A DNA stretch of 64,000 bases from Cristatella mucedo. Lineage: Eukaryota; Bryozoa; Phylactolaemata; Cristatellidae. The stretch lies in assembly GCA_009760855.2 (NCBI GenBank), contig WPIO01000025.1, positions 2,767,501 through 2,831,500 on the forward strand, in the 5' to 3' direction. Below, in pieces: positions 1 to 11,345 of the stretch (its first letter is position 1; every line of letters starts with the position of its first letter). The notes beneath the pieces are model-generated. The model saw only the letters and a program-made list of their open reading frames with translations. It made no database searches and was not told the DNA's origin. The position numbers and the translations under genes were made by a program.

Positions 1-1081
1 ATAAGACTTACAAAAATTCCATTATTCGAAATTTCATTTGTTCGAATAAATAAAACAGACAAGTCAAAACATTGCTTTTAATATAGCCTACAATTAGCAT
101 CGAGTAGAGATTCCCAGTGAGGTTATATAGATATATCTTGCCTGCAGTCACCAAGCAAGTCAATCAGAATGTGCTGCGTTAACAACACGGAGGTCAAGAG
201 TCGATCTTGCTTCGACGGCACATTCACGTTTAAGATCCTACACAATTTAATGCTCTTACCTTCACAATAAACTAAGAATTACTCAACGGCTACCGAATGC
301 TACTCTAGCACTCTCATTGTAATCGCGAAACGTACTTGCGAAAGTACCCGTGAGCTTCACATATCACCAAGGTAGAATTTGACGCGACTTCGAAATCGTT
401 GGCTTGGCTGATATTCAGGTAAAAAGCGAAGAGATACGAGAGATACTAGAGATACGAGAAGCGCTCGAGCTGGACCACCGTTTCCTACGGCAGCTGAAGC
501 GATCTCAAACTATGCGATGCAATTAGTGCACGCAATACAGTGAGCTGTAAGCCTCGGTACATCTTTGCAAAAGCGACTGCGACAATAACCTGAAACTTTC
601 AGGTCTTGTGTTGTCTTGCAATCCTAGCTAGTCGTTCTCACACGCAGTGGTCAGGCTGTGGGGTGTGATGGATCTCTTAGCCGAGAATACGCCACTAGAC
701 AGGCTTCAGAAACGCAGTGAACAATAGATTCATCGTGGATCAAAGAAAGAAATATGATTCATTTATTTTTACTGCCCTTCAATTCAGTAAGCGTAGCTTA
801 GCCATAACCAAAGGAAGTTGGCTGATCTACACGCGTAGGGACCCAGCTTGAGCGAGAAATCATAAAAGTAGCCTGTTAGATATCACAAACAGGCCTCCGA
901 AAACAGTTTATGTTACATTGTATTGCATTGTAAACAATACATTATATTGATGCTGTAACAATATCAATATATTTTACTGTCCGGATGAACACTATTATTA
1001 TCGTTGCAATACTTATTAGGCTGTTTAGTTTTTAAGTTTTAACGGCACTTCCGGAGTCCTGAGTTTGACTTCCAAGTTGCA
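1..1081. other. Non-coding stretch, nothing recognised
   Basis: AT-rich sequence without a convincing open frame, RNA gene or repeat family member. A short purine-rich patch at about 428-465 repeats a GAGATAC-like unit three times. Around 280-330 there is a weak resemblance to the 3' end of the LINE-B family described below (the phrase GGCTACCGAATGC), too short to call firmly. Confidence 0.4.
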
Positions 1082-2862
1082 ATGACTTCCGTTGGTTCGC
1101 TGGGTCGTCCCATTGTTCTACCGTCCAGCAAAGCCATACGGCACCTTTTATTTTGCAACGTTCCAAAGGATCCCGTGTCTAAACTCAGAAAAGGCAGTTG
1201 TGTCTTGGAGCGAAAGTGTGACGTTGTTAAAAATGGCTACAGAAACTTGATGATGCACGTCAATACCAAACACCCAAACTACTTTGCAGTTTTTAACTTG
1301 CATGCCTCTGAAAGCATTAATGTAAAGCGCCTAGAGAGAGATCGAGTTCTCTGAGGGTGCTTTATCAAGTGCATTACTATTGTTATTATTATTATTATTT
1401 CATCAACGGGCAGTGCTGGAACCAACTCGATGACTATTCAGTCGACTCTGGACTACATGAACGACTGAAAATCTACCAACATCTAAAAAAAAGGCTTGAT
1501 CTGATTGTTATGGACGGGCACGAACTAAAGTTCTACGAAAAATAACTCACGAGGGAGAATACTAGCCTATCTAAAACTTTCACAAACACGTTGAAGTAGT
1601 ACGTGCTCAAATTTGTCGCGGCTGTTGAATAGAACAGAAACATCGACTGATGCAAGTGCATCGACGCAATACGCTCTCTTATTGAATGGTTGGTCACATG
1701 ATTTAACCCATTTCAATAGTGCGTTTCTTGCCTTCATGCAATTTTGATGCGTATTTTTTAGTAGTCATTTGTGCAGTTTGTATTCACTACACACAAAGTT
1801 TGTATTGTAGGTTATTCATTATATTGCCTGGAAAAGAGGTTATCACTGAGCCCCAGATTTTTCTGCTGGCATTTTCTCCATTGCTTGAAGAGACAGCCTT
1901 CACAGCTGTCAACTATGTGGAGTTCATCCGTGCAACACTCCGGTGGTACAACATCCATCCGAACGAGTAGTCTGCCTGATTGGAGACAAATTGCTCTACA
2001 AAAGCGGTAACCGCTAATCTGTTTGATCGGCTGTTGATGGTTTGCCGAAGTCATCATATCCATTAGGCAGTCGAAGCTTAAATCGCACAATTTCTCTCAT
2101 CGGAGACTGAACTGGTTAAGAAATTAATGTTGAAGTTACCCACGCTCCTGGAGTGCGGTAGATTACGTCAACATCGTTGCATCCTTTCAAACAAAATGTG
2201 ACTCGCTGGCTTAGCATTATCAAAATTGATTAGCTTTTTGAGCGATTCCTACCCAATACTGATGATTCAAACCCCGAGCTTGCCATATTGATCTCTACAG
2301 CCGGGCAAATAAATGTCATTAAATATAATTATAAAGCAGCCTTGGCTAATTTCAAATCTGTTACTCTCGCATAAAAAGCTCATGATGGAACCATCGACGA
2401 AGCACATGTCCTATTCCAGTCACTGCATCTTTTCCATCATTGGACTCCATGAAGTATCTAAGAACTGGTGCAGATATTGTTCACAGTCCTGCATTTGAGA
2501 AAGCCATCACCAAGATCCAGGATGGCAGCGAAGGTCAATTGGATTCAGATGAAACTGCCCCTTTTCACTCCATGTTGAAATCGCTATCCAATGGTGATAA
2601 TTTTGAAATAAAATTGACGATTCTAGCATTTCTTTTGCTGAGGGTAAGTTAAAGCTACAGCGCATGCAGCAGGCACCTGTATCGGCTGACGTTAGAACCA
2701 AGTTTCTGCTGCCGAGGTTGAATGTTGTTCAACGGCAGTTTTTTCTCAGTAAGGGAATATTTTCTCAGACGCGTCGAAGTCTGCAACCACGCACGCTTGA
2801 AGCTTTATTTTTTCTCAAGCAAAACTGAGATCTATGTAATTTGGCGCTGGTAGCTGTAGTTG
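1082..2862 (+). pseudogene. Degenerate hAT-type DNA transposase relic
   Basis: Frameshifted and stop-riddled remains of a hAT-superfamily transposase, readable in pieces in the family's domain order. A BED-like zinc-finger end, NGYRNLMMHVNTKHP, lies at 1232-1276. The conserved NGW stretch (LLNGWSHDLTHF, family norm DGWT..EHY) is at 1676-1711. A PLLEETAFTAVNYVEFI block follows near 1878-1930, then a diverged RNase-H-like middle section. The C-terminal dimerisation signature is at about 2690-2825, with LLPRLNVVQRQFF and then RTLEALFFLKQN. At least one frame change separates the NGW and PLLEE blocks. A LINE-A 3' tail (1316-1398) is inserted after the zinc finger. Terminal inverted repeats and the expected 8-bp target duplication were not found. 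Assignment rests on motif order and spacing; it is dead as a protein-coding gene. Confidence 0.72.
1316..1398 (+). mobile_element. LINE-A 3'-tail mini-insertion in the hAT relic
   Basis: Only the last ~80 bp of LINE-A are present: the GCGCCTAGAGAGAGATCGAG block, the TTCTCTGAGG half of the 3' hairpin, then (TTA)n/(ATT)n. It interrupts the transposase relic, so it is younger than that transposon. Confidence 0.7.
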
Positions 2863-4165
2863 CGAATGATGACAAAAGTGAAGAAGAAGAGTAGAAAGAG
2901 GAAAAAACGACTGACGAGGACGATGAGGAACATTGAATCACTGATGCGAGAGAGACAAAAGCAATAATTATTTTTGCAATCAACATTCAACAACTTTTTT
3001 TATTTAAAGTGCATATCAATACATTTTATTTGCTTCCGTGACAATGATGATAAAGCGCATTGTTTAGAATTACAACGACAGTATATTGCATTTTTTGCCG
3101 TGACAATATAAATACGTATATTATAGCTTTGTAAATTGACACTACAGTAATAATAACATTATTCCAAGGCCTGATTACAACCCACAGCAGAAAGAGACTT
3201 CTCAATTCACAAACCATTCACATGAATGCAAAAATGAATCGTTGAAATGCAGAAAGTGAGAGGAAGACAACTAGTCCTCTAAGCGGTGTCATACAGCGCC
3301 GCACCTAACCATGTTACTGCAATTAAATTATCGCAACAGTTATACTGACCGTGTGTTTGGCACTGGTAGCTATCAGGCAGGCACAGTCACCAGCAGGCTC
3401 TTAGACAAGCAAAGCAGTTTAACAAGCCTCAGAACAGCAATCAGTCACCACAGCAGTCATTACAGTAGCAGTTTCGGAAATGGTTAGCACTGACATGTGC
3501 TTCACAAAGACGACTACCGGTGCGGGAAGAACGATTACGCTGTTTCTGACATCTGCAGTCAAGGCTAGGACAGCAGACGCAGAAGCTTCTGCATTAATGT
3601 CCTTAGGTGACGAACACAATCCTCCTAACACAGCCAGTCCTTAGCGACGCGTGAAAAATACCGGCGAAACTGAAAAGCGTCGCATACGGCGCTCAGAGCA
3701 ACGCTGAACTGTCGAGCGGCGCCAATATCGGACGCAGTTTCCACCTGGCTCAGAAGGGAGAGCTCAACTGACTATCCATATCAGGACTGTGAATTTGTTG
3801 CGGCTTAATCTAGAATCACCCCATAACCAAAGCTTCTAGACGCTACAGAAAAAAATAAACTTGTGCAAGCGAGTTGTTCATACATCCATGACATATTAAC
3901 ATAATAACCTCCTATATTTCAACCACCACTCCAGGCTATAACGTCTAGCAAGACAAATCTTCGGGAAGAAATCTGGGTTCTTTTTTTGAAAGCTTCATTG
4001 CCCTGCAACAAACCGCGGCAGCTGCAATAATTATGGAGCTGCTCAAGCACCGAAGTTTCTGCGGCCTTGGGGGTCGTCGTGCGTCATCAGCAAGAGCTCT
4101 TTTTCAGCAATCAGCGCAGTCCCTAAAATCTGCAAAATCTCTCATAGCCTATCGCTTGGCCAAAG
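2863..4165. other. Non-coding stretch, nothing recognised
   Basis: No supported gene. Short chance frames on both strands lack recognisable motifs or splice-compatible borders. 2880-2910 is purine-rich (GAAGAAGAG). Confidence 0.4.
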
Positions 4166-4445
4166 GAGCGAAAAATATATTTCTTACGCAACGGCAACAA
4201 CTCGCCAGCTTCCGATAATGGCACATATTTTCTAGCGGTCCTGAGCTGGTACTTCCATGCTACTCACTACCTCAACTGCTCTCCTGACTCTGCCATGCTT
4301 CCCACTTTCTCTTTGTTGCGTGAAGTCTCTTGGCTACCGAATGCGTACCGAAAGCCTCTTAGGATGTCAGTGCGCTATACGAAATTTTCCTGCGACGTAA
4401 CACCTACATAGTCTGTGTGGTTTTGTGGAGGTACAGACAGAGACA
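4166..4445 (+). mobile_element. LINE-B 3'-end fragment
   Basis: Matches, in opposite orientation, the 3' region of the better LINE-B copy at 18116-19075. Shared phrases include TCAACTGCTCTCCTGACTCT and CATGCTTCCCACTTTCTC. Non-coding, 5'-truncated and diverged. Confidence 0.6.
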
Positions 4446-5126
4446 CATTTCATGACATATTAGGTACGGTAAACCCTAGAAAAAAAGTGTCGCGGAAGAA
4501 TATGCCTGGAAATTTTTAAAAATTGCGGGGAAATCTTCGAACGGGTTTTTTAACTTATTTATTGCAGCTTGATCGAATGGCAAATCTACCTCGCTCACTT
4601 AGCTATTAGTTCAAATATGTATCTTTCCATGGGTTCAGATTTGTCGTAGAATGGGTACCACTAGATATTGAAAAAACTCATTTCGACATAGGCTTGATAA
4701 ATTTGATACACGGAAAATTAAGAATTGAGACTCTTTAAGTGGTATGTCACGCTGAAGATGGCAATGGTGGCACTAGTCCCTCGTACTTTAAAGTCAAAAG
4801 AAACCTGTATCCATTTTCGCAGTCATTTGAAAATGTCTAACAATTAAAGTTATGAGGACTGCTTGCATGATTTCAAAGCAGCCAGGACTGCAAATATTCA
4901 AGCATTATCGTGCTTCCTTTGCAACAAATAGCAAGTGCTTAGAAAGATGTTGAGTTCTTCAAGGCGCTATTTAAAATTTATAGTTATGATGAGAATTATT
5001 ATTTTTATTATAATCATTATCTTGAGTGCAGTCGCTGCCTTATGGCACTACCTACTCGTAGCCTTTCTCGCATGTAGCTGCGTTAGTTGATATGACAAAA
5101 TCACCAACGAGGCTTTTGATTTACCG
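4446..5126 (+). other. Gap with a diverged LINE-A tail
   Basis: No gene seen. From about 4898 to 5025 the sequence reads as a decayed LINE-A 3' end (CGTGCTTCCTTTGCAACAAA, then a mutated hairpin block, then ATTATT-rich tail). The rest is unassigned. Confidence 0.45.
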
Positions 5127-5543
5127 ATGTTCATAGACCCACCACATATACCGGTACGTTTATATGGCGGTGCATATGGCTGCGCCTGTTTTTACAAAGG
5201 TAAAAAGTGGCGGTGGTTTCCGGGTCCGGACATAACTAGGCCGCAAACAATGCCGTCGTTCGTAACGCAACTATTCTCGGACGACACTCGACATATACCC
5301 ATGAAGCCTGAACATTGCTTAAAGGACGTTGACTTTAGGTGCAGCATCAATGCTCCCAGGTTGCTGCCGACAGTGTTGGAACACGGAAGTAACGAAGAGC
5401 TGGATTACAGGCATCTAGCAGCAGCCATTGCATGGCATGGAAACGTAGCGTACAGAAACTTCCGTACGTTAACCAGAGAACCGCCGAGCTGCCGACAGAT
5501 GCAAAGCGAGCCTGAAGCAAAGCCTGAAGCGCAGCTGACTTAA
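5127..5543 (+). CDS. Unrecognised 138-aa open frame
   Basis: An uninterrupted frame of 138 codons from ATG, the longest outside repeats in the first 10 kb. I do not recognise the product. It has an aromatic and Cys-rich start (YGCACFYKGKKWRWF), no signal peptide or membrane segment, and an acidic Gln/Glu-rich end (EPEAKPEAQLT). No upstream promoter, splice partner or homologue in the window was seen. It could be an exon of an unlisted gene, a transposon relic or chance. The length is only modestly above what random sequence of this size gives. Confidence 0.2.
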   Translation: MFIDPPHIPVRLYGGAYGCACFYKGKKWRWFPGPDITRPQTMPSFVTQLFSDDTRHIPMKPEHCLKDVDFRCSINAPRLLPTVLEHGSNEELDYRHLAAAIAWHGNVAYRNFRTLTREPPSCRQMQSEPEAKPEAQLT

Positions 5544-5550
5544 CATTGCC

Positions 5551-7790
5551 TTGACGTCGGCCTGTATGCCGTCTAACACAACAATATCATACAACCGGCC
5601 CCTGGCCGCTATAGTCAGGGACCACGAGAATAGCAAAAACCTGCGCATTCATAATCAAATTAGATCAAGTACGCTGTCTGCGTTTTACTGTGTAACTCCA
5701 CAAAGCTATAAGGACTATGTGTGTGTGCCATGCTGGAGAGATTTGTAAAGTGCACTCAAAGCCTAAGTTACTTTCAGTACGTTTACGGACGGTATCAAGA
5801 GAACTTTATCTAATGTAAAAAAAGTATCAGTGAGAATTATAGCTGAGTACCAAGGACAATCAACAAAAGTCAAAGGTCAGTAGCTGAGAAGCAGCTGCGC
5901 TGGGCTACTAGCAAACGTTTTTCCGAGTGGGTAGCATGAGAAAATTATTAATTCCGTTAGAAACCCGAAAACTGGGAATTTGGTGTACGCGGATACTCGA
6001 CTGATGCAGCAGCTTAGCTAGATATGTAGGGGTTATGCCTTGGCTGGTCTCGAACGTCACAGAAAAAGCGTCTGTCTGTCGCTTCTGACAAGTTTGAGAA
6101 GCCTTCGCAGCTCCAGCTTCCGGCGTAGGCGCTGCGGTGTCAGCTTTAGGCTGGGCACATTTTGCTGCTGGTCAACTGCCAAGTTTATCATTTAGCGAGA
6201 CAGCGACGTAATCATTTAGCGAGACAGCGTCGCTCCCCAAAACTGGCTAACTCGAGCTACATTTCAAAATGCTAAAGCTCCCTTGCATTCTCTATTTTTC
6301 AGATGCCGCCTGCTGCACAATGTTTGGGCAAGGTGAGGAACTGTGTGCAGCATACTGTGGTCTTGCTACGATCCCACGTAACCTTGGATTAATGCAACAA
6401 GTCCAACATTGTCTTGTTCAAAATAATCCTTTGCAGTGGGCGTTTGATCTATGGACCCACAAGCGCCTGGCAGACGGCAGCAATCAAAGACTGCCTTTGG
6501 CTTACGGCTAGCACAGTTACCTATTCGCACGTGTCGACATATCCGAAATTTGAGCGAAATCGTCTCGATCCAGTCCTACTGTTGTAGAATAAAAGCATAA
6601 ACTTTTTAGATGTAATTCGCATCACATTATTTCTGTTTAATGCTCATTTATTGTCAGTAAAATATTGCGAAATGAACTACGACGGTTTGACGAGTGAATA
6701 AAGCATTAACAAAAACTCACATTGTTTAGTTCGATGTACTTTTTCCGGTGTCAATAGGTCTTACAAAATAATTGTATTCACCGTGTTCAGGTCATCTGGC
6801 AACTACCAGAACTCGGGATTGCATTTCGAACTAGTTTGTCTGGTTATTGGCACAATTTAATTTTTGACCCATTTATTAGGCTACGCCCTTCTCCAACCCC
6901 CCCCCCTTTTCTTTGGATGTACAAGCGTAGACGCATCTCATACATTAAACGCCAGTTAAATCTCCGCAACTACAGTTGCAGCAAGAAAGATAAGCCTTTA
7001 GAGTACGCGCATTTCGTCAAATCTAAATTGCATGACATCACGAGGAGTTTTTGAAGTATCAAGAGCACGATTAAGTTGTATGTTGTATGTTTAGTCAAAT
7101 AATATTATAAAATAAACTGACTTACTACGTTTGTGCAAGTTAATGAGCGAGTGAGACAGTCATATTAATGTAAATTGCCAATAGACACTTACGTTGCTCA
7201 TTTTCTAAAATCAGTAGTTCTTCAAAGATGGTACACAAGATCAGTGCCGTTTCAAAAAATGTCAGGGAAGATAATTTACCAAGTTGCATGGGAGCTGCAG
7301 TATTTACTAACATACTAGAAATTCGAAACTGAAATTTGATTGAATCATGAAACTATGCTGTTTGTCGTTATTTTATTACGTTTTAAAAGCCGTAGGGATT
7401 ATCTCTCAGTAGAACGGAGAAAAATTAAGAGTCCTGCCGACACAGCCAGCCTTATCAGCGATGAGTCAGTCAGTGAGTTTTTTCGGTAGTGCCTTTGTGA
7501 CGCGACACAATTTTGCGCGTCGGCCTCAAGAAGTTCAAGGTCGTGCCGCGGGTTCACATATCCTAGGTGTTTGCAGCCATTGTAGCTCATAGATTTACCG
7601 AGCGCACCTTGCAGCTCCAAAAGGGCTCTACGGCCCATTCAGCAACTTCAAACGGTTTTGCGAGGCAACAGCAGCCAAACCAAGCAGTAATCTCGTTGGA
7701 TTCCCGCGCAAGTAGCTGAACTCAAATTTTCTTTTAAATTCAAGAAGCACATAAATATATAATGCTTGCTTCGCGTCCGAACTAGAATTT
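5551..7790 (-). other. Gap with LINE-B fragment; otherwise unassigned
   Basis: About 5686-6060 is a diverged minus-strand LINE-B 3' end: GTGTAACTCCACAAAGC at its 3' border and CAGCAGCTTAGCTAG further in, both matching the copy at 18116-19075. At about 6186-6235 a ~25-bp unit containing CATTTAGCGAGACAGCG occurs twice. Open frames at 6269-6511 and 6836-7054 have no recognisable domain and are not called. Confidence 0.4.
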
Positions 7791-7820
7791 CAACATGTGT
7801 ATATGTATATATGTATATAT

Positions 7821-7986
<166 letters not shown>

Positions 7987-8144
7987 GTTTGTTTGTTTGT
8001 TTATTTGTGTATTTGTTTGTTCATTTTTCCTCTTTATCTTCTTAGCCTCCTGCTGTAGTCGTTCTACCATCTGAAAATAATGCACCATCATATTTAGGGA
8101 ACACGTGTCAGATGCCACTTCGAAACTATTTATTGGTATTTATT

Positions 8145-8253
8145 GGTGAGCCGTGATGGTACTCTACGTAAGGCGGTTCCCAAAGCCGTGGGTTCGAATT
8201 CTACAGTGTGTGATCCTTTCTTTATTGACACTGCAAGCGGTTTAATCAGTTAG
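8145..8253 (+). mobile_element. SINE-1 copy, internally deleted
   Basis: tRNA-derived head GGTGAGCCGTGATGG with a B-box (GGTTCGAATTC), then the SINE-1 body. The middle of the body (the GATAGCCGTAAAGG part) is missing. It ends in TTTAATCAGTTAG and an AT-rich tail. Confidence 0.7.
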
Positions 8254-8885
8254 TATTTTCTATAACTCTTTGCGTCCTTTTGACTATTTGCAGTCAGCTT
8301 TAAGTGCGTTTTCTATTTTGTACCTATTTATGGGTTTAATAGCCCTAGACGGCTGTAGTGCGATACGGCCAGTTCTGGTTCACCCGACTGGGCCACAAGC
8401 ACCCCTTATTCTTGGGGGCAGGGTGACGAGGATAACGAAGACGCTCGTGCAATTTGGAGGTCGATTAGAAAAACTCATACGGTTCGCACTTAAAAAATCG
8501 GCACCGAGTGTTTCCCACCTCACTGGCATCCCACCGGATGGAAAGCTGGCATTCCAGGACACCGCGGCTAGCCACCGTAGGTTAGGAGAAACCTGGAACT
8601 AAGTTAAGCCCTCGTGTACGTCCCTGGTCTCACTTAGTATATTGTTCGCAGGGCATCCATCGGCTCGAGCGGTGCACGAACATCTGCCACAGCATACAAC
8701 TACCACAGATTCCGGAAGTAGCATATATCCGTTTCCGAAAAGTGCTCGTCTGCTAAGTGAGTCCGAATGATTCTAACGTGTATAAAAATGAGTTTTCTAA
8801 AATCAAGATGTCATGCAAATTTATTTTTCATTATTATGCAAGCAGAACTATTTTTAGCATGGCCCTTAAAAAAGATAACATCTCT
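8254..8885 (+). other. Unassigned stretch with a 110-aa frame
   Basis: An open frame runs at 8270-8602 (Pro/Gly/Arg-rich second half). It has no recognisable domain, and the minus strand is also open over part of it. I see no reason to call a gene. Confidence 0.2.
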
Positions 8886-8887
8886 GT

Positions 8888-9090
8888 GACCGCATCGCAC
8901 GTCTTTATTGCAATTGGATAGCCTAGTTAGCGTCAGTGATGCTGCAGTAAAAACTGTCAGTCGTAGGACTTGTAGGTGCATGATGGACTGTTTAAAAGGC
9001 ACCGCACAGCACACTGCAGCAGCGTGCGAGGATGACCATCGCCATGCCAGACCAAACTTTTCGGTTCACTCTGAAATGCAAAATTTGGAC
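8888..9090 (+). repeat. Left arm of a ~0.9-kb inverted-repeat unit
   Basis: Diverged but clearly homologous to the reverse complement of 9610-9825. Both arms hold TTTATTG.AATT.GATAGC near the outer edge, ACTG.TTAAAAGG in the middle, and ATGCC.GACCAAA towards the inner edge. The relationship is either transposon termini or two head-to-head copies of an unnamed repeat. Confidence 0.6.
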
Positions 9091-9191
9091 ACAAATAAAA
9101 ACTTAATATTATCTTGCGTTATGGCATCCTGAAGTTCATGCAAAAGTTAAAATAAGCTTTTTTAGTGAACTGAAACCACGTGTATTGATAC

Positions 9192-9310
9192 CCAGCTGGC
9201 TTGGCTCAGTGGTTAAGCTGCTCGCCCCGATCAAGGTATGGCCGAGGTCGTGGGTTAGAGTCCTTTGGTATAGGTGAAGTGCCTGAATAGAGATTAAGTT
9301 CGCTTACGAT
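9192..9310 (+). mobile_element. SINE-2: tRNA-like head, LINE-A-like tail
   Basis: An A-box-like TTGGCTCAGTGGTTAAGC and a B-box-like GTGGGTTAGAGTCC are followed by a tail GAAGTGCCTGAATAGAGATT that resembles the 3' end of LINE-A. The copy at 9841-9980 is the same family. The gap up to 9610 holds a separate LINE-A-type 3' end at about 9340-9475. Confidence 0.65.
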
Positions 9311-9339
9311 GCTAAACAAATTAATTATGTTTTTGTTCC

Positions 9340-9475
9340 TGCTGAAACTGTGGCTGCTGCTTGCAGATTTTGCCTCCTATCATTTGGTAATACTTTCTAT
9401 ACAGCATCTGTAAATGCCTAGAAAGAGATTCAGTTTTCTGTGGGCACTATACAAATACATTGCTATTATTGTTAA
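9340..9475 (+). mobile_element. LINE-A-type 3' end
   Basis: CAGCATCTGTAAATGCCTAG, the AGAGATTCAG hairpin arm, and a short ATTATTGTT tail. It is the same subfamily variant as the copy ending at 28985. Confidence 0.6.
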
Positions 9476-9609
9476 GACTTCCGCCGTCCAACCTTCGCAG
9501 TGTTCTTGGTTCCATCTTCCAGGCTGGCAGACACTGCTTGTCGTGGCTCAAATTGAGCACATGGACGGTCATGACAATTTGTATTTTTGTCAATAACTAA
9601 TGTGATAAG

Positions 9610-9825
9610 AAAGCAATTGTGCAGTTCTGAGTGAAATCGACAACTTTGGTCCGGCATCGCGACTGATTCCCCCCCCCCCCTCTCAGCGCAAGCTGCTGCC
9701 GTCGGCTGTACGGCACCTTTTAAGCAGTTCGTCTTGCACTTAAAATCTTGGGACAATTTTTTTCACTACAGTACCACACGCGCTGACTTGCTATCTAATT
9801 ACAATAAAGGTGTGCGACGAAATCT
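9610..9825 (-). repeat. Right arm of the ~0.9-kb inverted-repeat unit
   Basis: Reverse-complement partner of 8888-9090 (see that entry). It contains a run of C residues at about 9669-9680 that the left arm lacks. Confidence 0.6.
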
Positions 9826-9840
9826 TAGAGGTGATTGCTG

Positions 9841-9980
9841 TGCTGGTTTGGCCCACAAGGTTAATGGGCTCGCCCCGACCAAGGTCTCACCGAAGTCGTG
9901 GTCTCGAGCACCGTGGCATTTGTGAAGTGCCTGAATAGATATTAAGTTCTCTCGGGGCGCAATACAAATGAAGTATATTT
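9841..9980 (+). mobile_element. SINE-2, second copy
   Basis: Head GGCTCGCCCCGACCAAGGTC matches the copy at 9192-9310. The tail (GAAGTGCCTGAATAGATATT, then TTAAGTTCTCTCGGGGCGC) follows the LINE-A 3' hairpin block step by step and ends in ATACAAATGAAG before AT-rich sequence. Confidence 0.65.
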
Positions 9981-11251
9981 ATTTATATATTTATGTTAGT
10001 ATTTATTGATTGGCCATCGCTGGCCGAATGTGGTACTGCTCACATTATTATGAAAAATTAATTCGCATTGCGTCGTGCTCTAGCAAGTTATTTATATGCA
10101 TTCTGGAATCATTTGGATTCACTGCGCTGACAAAACCTTTTCGGAAACGGAGATACGCTCCGTCTTTGGCAATAGTCGGCAGAGGGAAATGTCCACACCC
10201 CCTTGGTTCAATCGTTAGTCAGCACAAATTGAGGAGGCGCAAAGGCTCTCCTAAAGACTCGGAAAAATTTTTAGATTTTGAGAGATAAACTATCGCATCA
10301 GTAGATTGGGTTTGCAAGTACCTGCAGGGCTGAATGAGATCGTCAGTCCGTAAGTCTTAATCCTGCTTTGGGATGGGAGGTACGCAATTTAACTCTCTCG
10401 AAGGCGGTGTCAAGGTCGGGTGTGCTGCCGCTCATTCGGTTGATGGTAAGACCGGAGGCGCGAGAGCTGCGTTGAATGCGTTAGCTTGCCTATATAGTTC
10501 ATGCTTTAAATGATAGCATGCAAATATTTGACTCGGTGTAGTCCATCGCGTGCAGCCGGCTCCGCTGCCGTGTTCTGGTCAATACAGTCTCACTGCAGCA
10601 CGCCTTCGAGGCGAGGCTGAGGGCTCAATACTTTTAAGGAAATACCAGAGCTGCGTTGAACATTTTTGCACAGCGACAGATGTTTCATAATCCCTTTCAT
10701 ATGCGCTTTGTCCATCTACGGGTGTAGCTGACGAGCTTTCGCTCTATCTGTCCCTGCGGCGACCTCTGCTGAGCCGCGGCCGAGCTTCCTCAATGAGCTA
10801 GCATAGGCCGGGCGCTGCGTCTCTGTGGGAAGCCGTCAGATGCCTGGAGGCCGTTTCCGTACCATTCGCAATTTATTGCAGCCTGTGCGCATTCTGGAAC
10901 CAGCTTGGTTGTCGTAAGACTGGAGTAGGAGCATACTGGTCTTAGCTCTGCTGTCGAGATAGGTGATTCGGTATGAATCTCTCTCTTCCGGTTTCGGATA
11001 CTCGTAAATCTATCTTTCGATTTCGACGCGACGTATTCATTTTTCTAGCACCTGGGTATCTCTTCTTGTGGTTGAGGGCTATTTAAATCCTGCCGAGAGT
11101 GTTCGTTCTCGGTGTTTCTTCGATGTCGGTTTGTGAATGTGTTCTCTCAGTATTGAGAGTTGGTTTCTTTCGCGTTTTCATGTGGAGCGGCCGTGGTGCC
11201 GCCACTTTGCTTGATGTGCGGCCTGTGGTGTTGCAGCTATAAAATTACGTG
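9981..11251 (+). other. LSM6 upstream region
   Basis: No gene recognised. A 92-codon frame at 10010-10288 lacks motifs. GC content rises towards LSM6. The last ~160 bp probably hold the core promoter and 5' UTR (see the TATA entry). Confidence 0.45.
11090..11098 (+). promoter_or_regulatory. TATA-like element upstream of LSM6
   Basis: TATTTAAAT lies 154 bp before the LSM6 start codon. If it is a TATA box, initiation would fall near 11120 and give a 5' UTR of about 130 nt. A second AT-rich motif, TATAAAA (11238-11244), is only 8 bp before the ATG and is too close to serve that start unless the leader is almost absent. Confidence 0.3.
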
Positions 11252-11345
11252 ATGGAATCAAGAAAGCAGACACCAAGTGACTTCTTGAAGCAGATCATCG
11301 GTCGACCAGTTGTAATCAAGCTGAACTCGGGTGTCGACTACCGAG
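11252..11345 (+). CDS. LSM6: LSM6 exon 1
   Basis: Encodes residues 1-31 plus the first base of Gly32. The donor is CGAG/GTAAGG. It covers the N-terminal helix and the first strands of the Sm fold. Confidence 0.96.

Noticed and set aside
8485-8510. Short AAAAAATCGGCACCGAGTG phrase resembling a tracrRNA end
   Set aside because: A chance match in animal DNA, with no repeat array or nuclease gene nearby.
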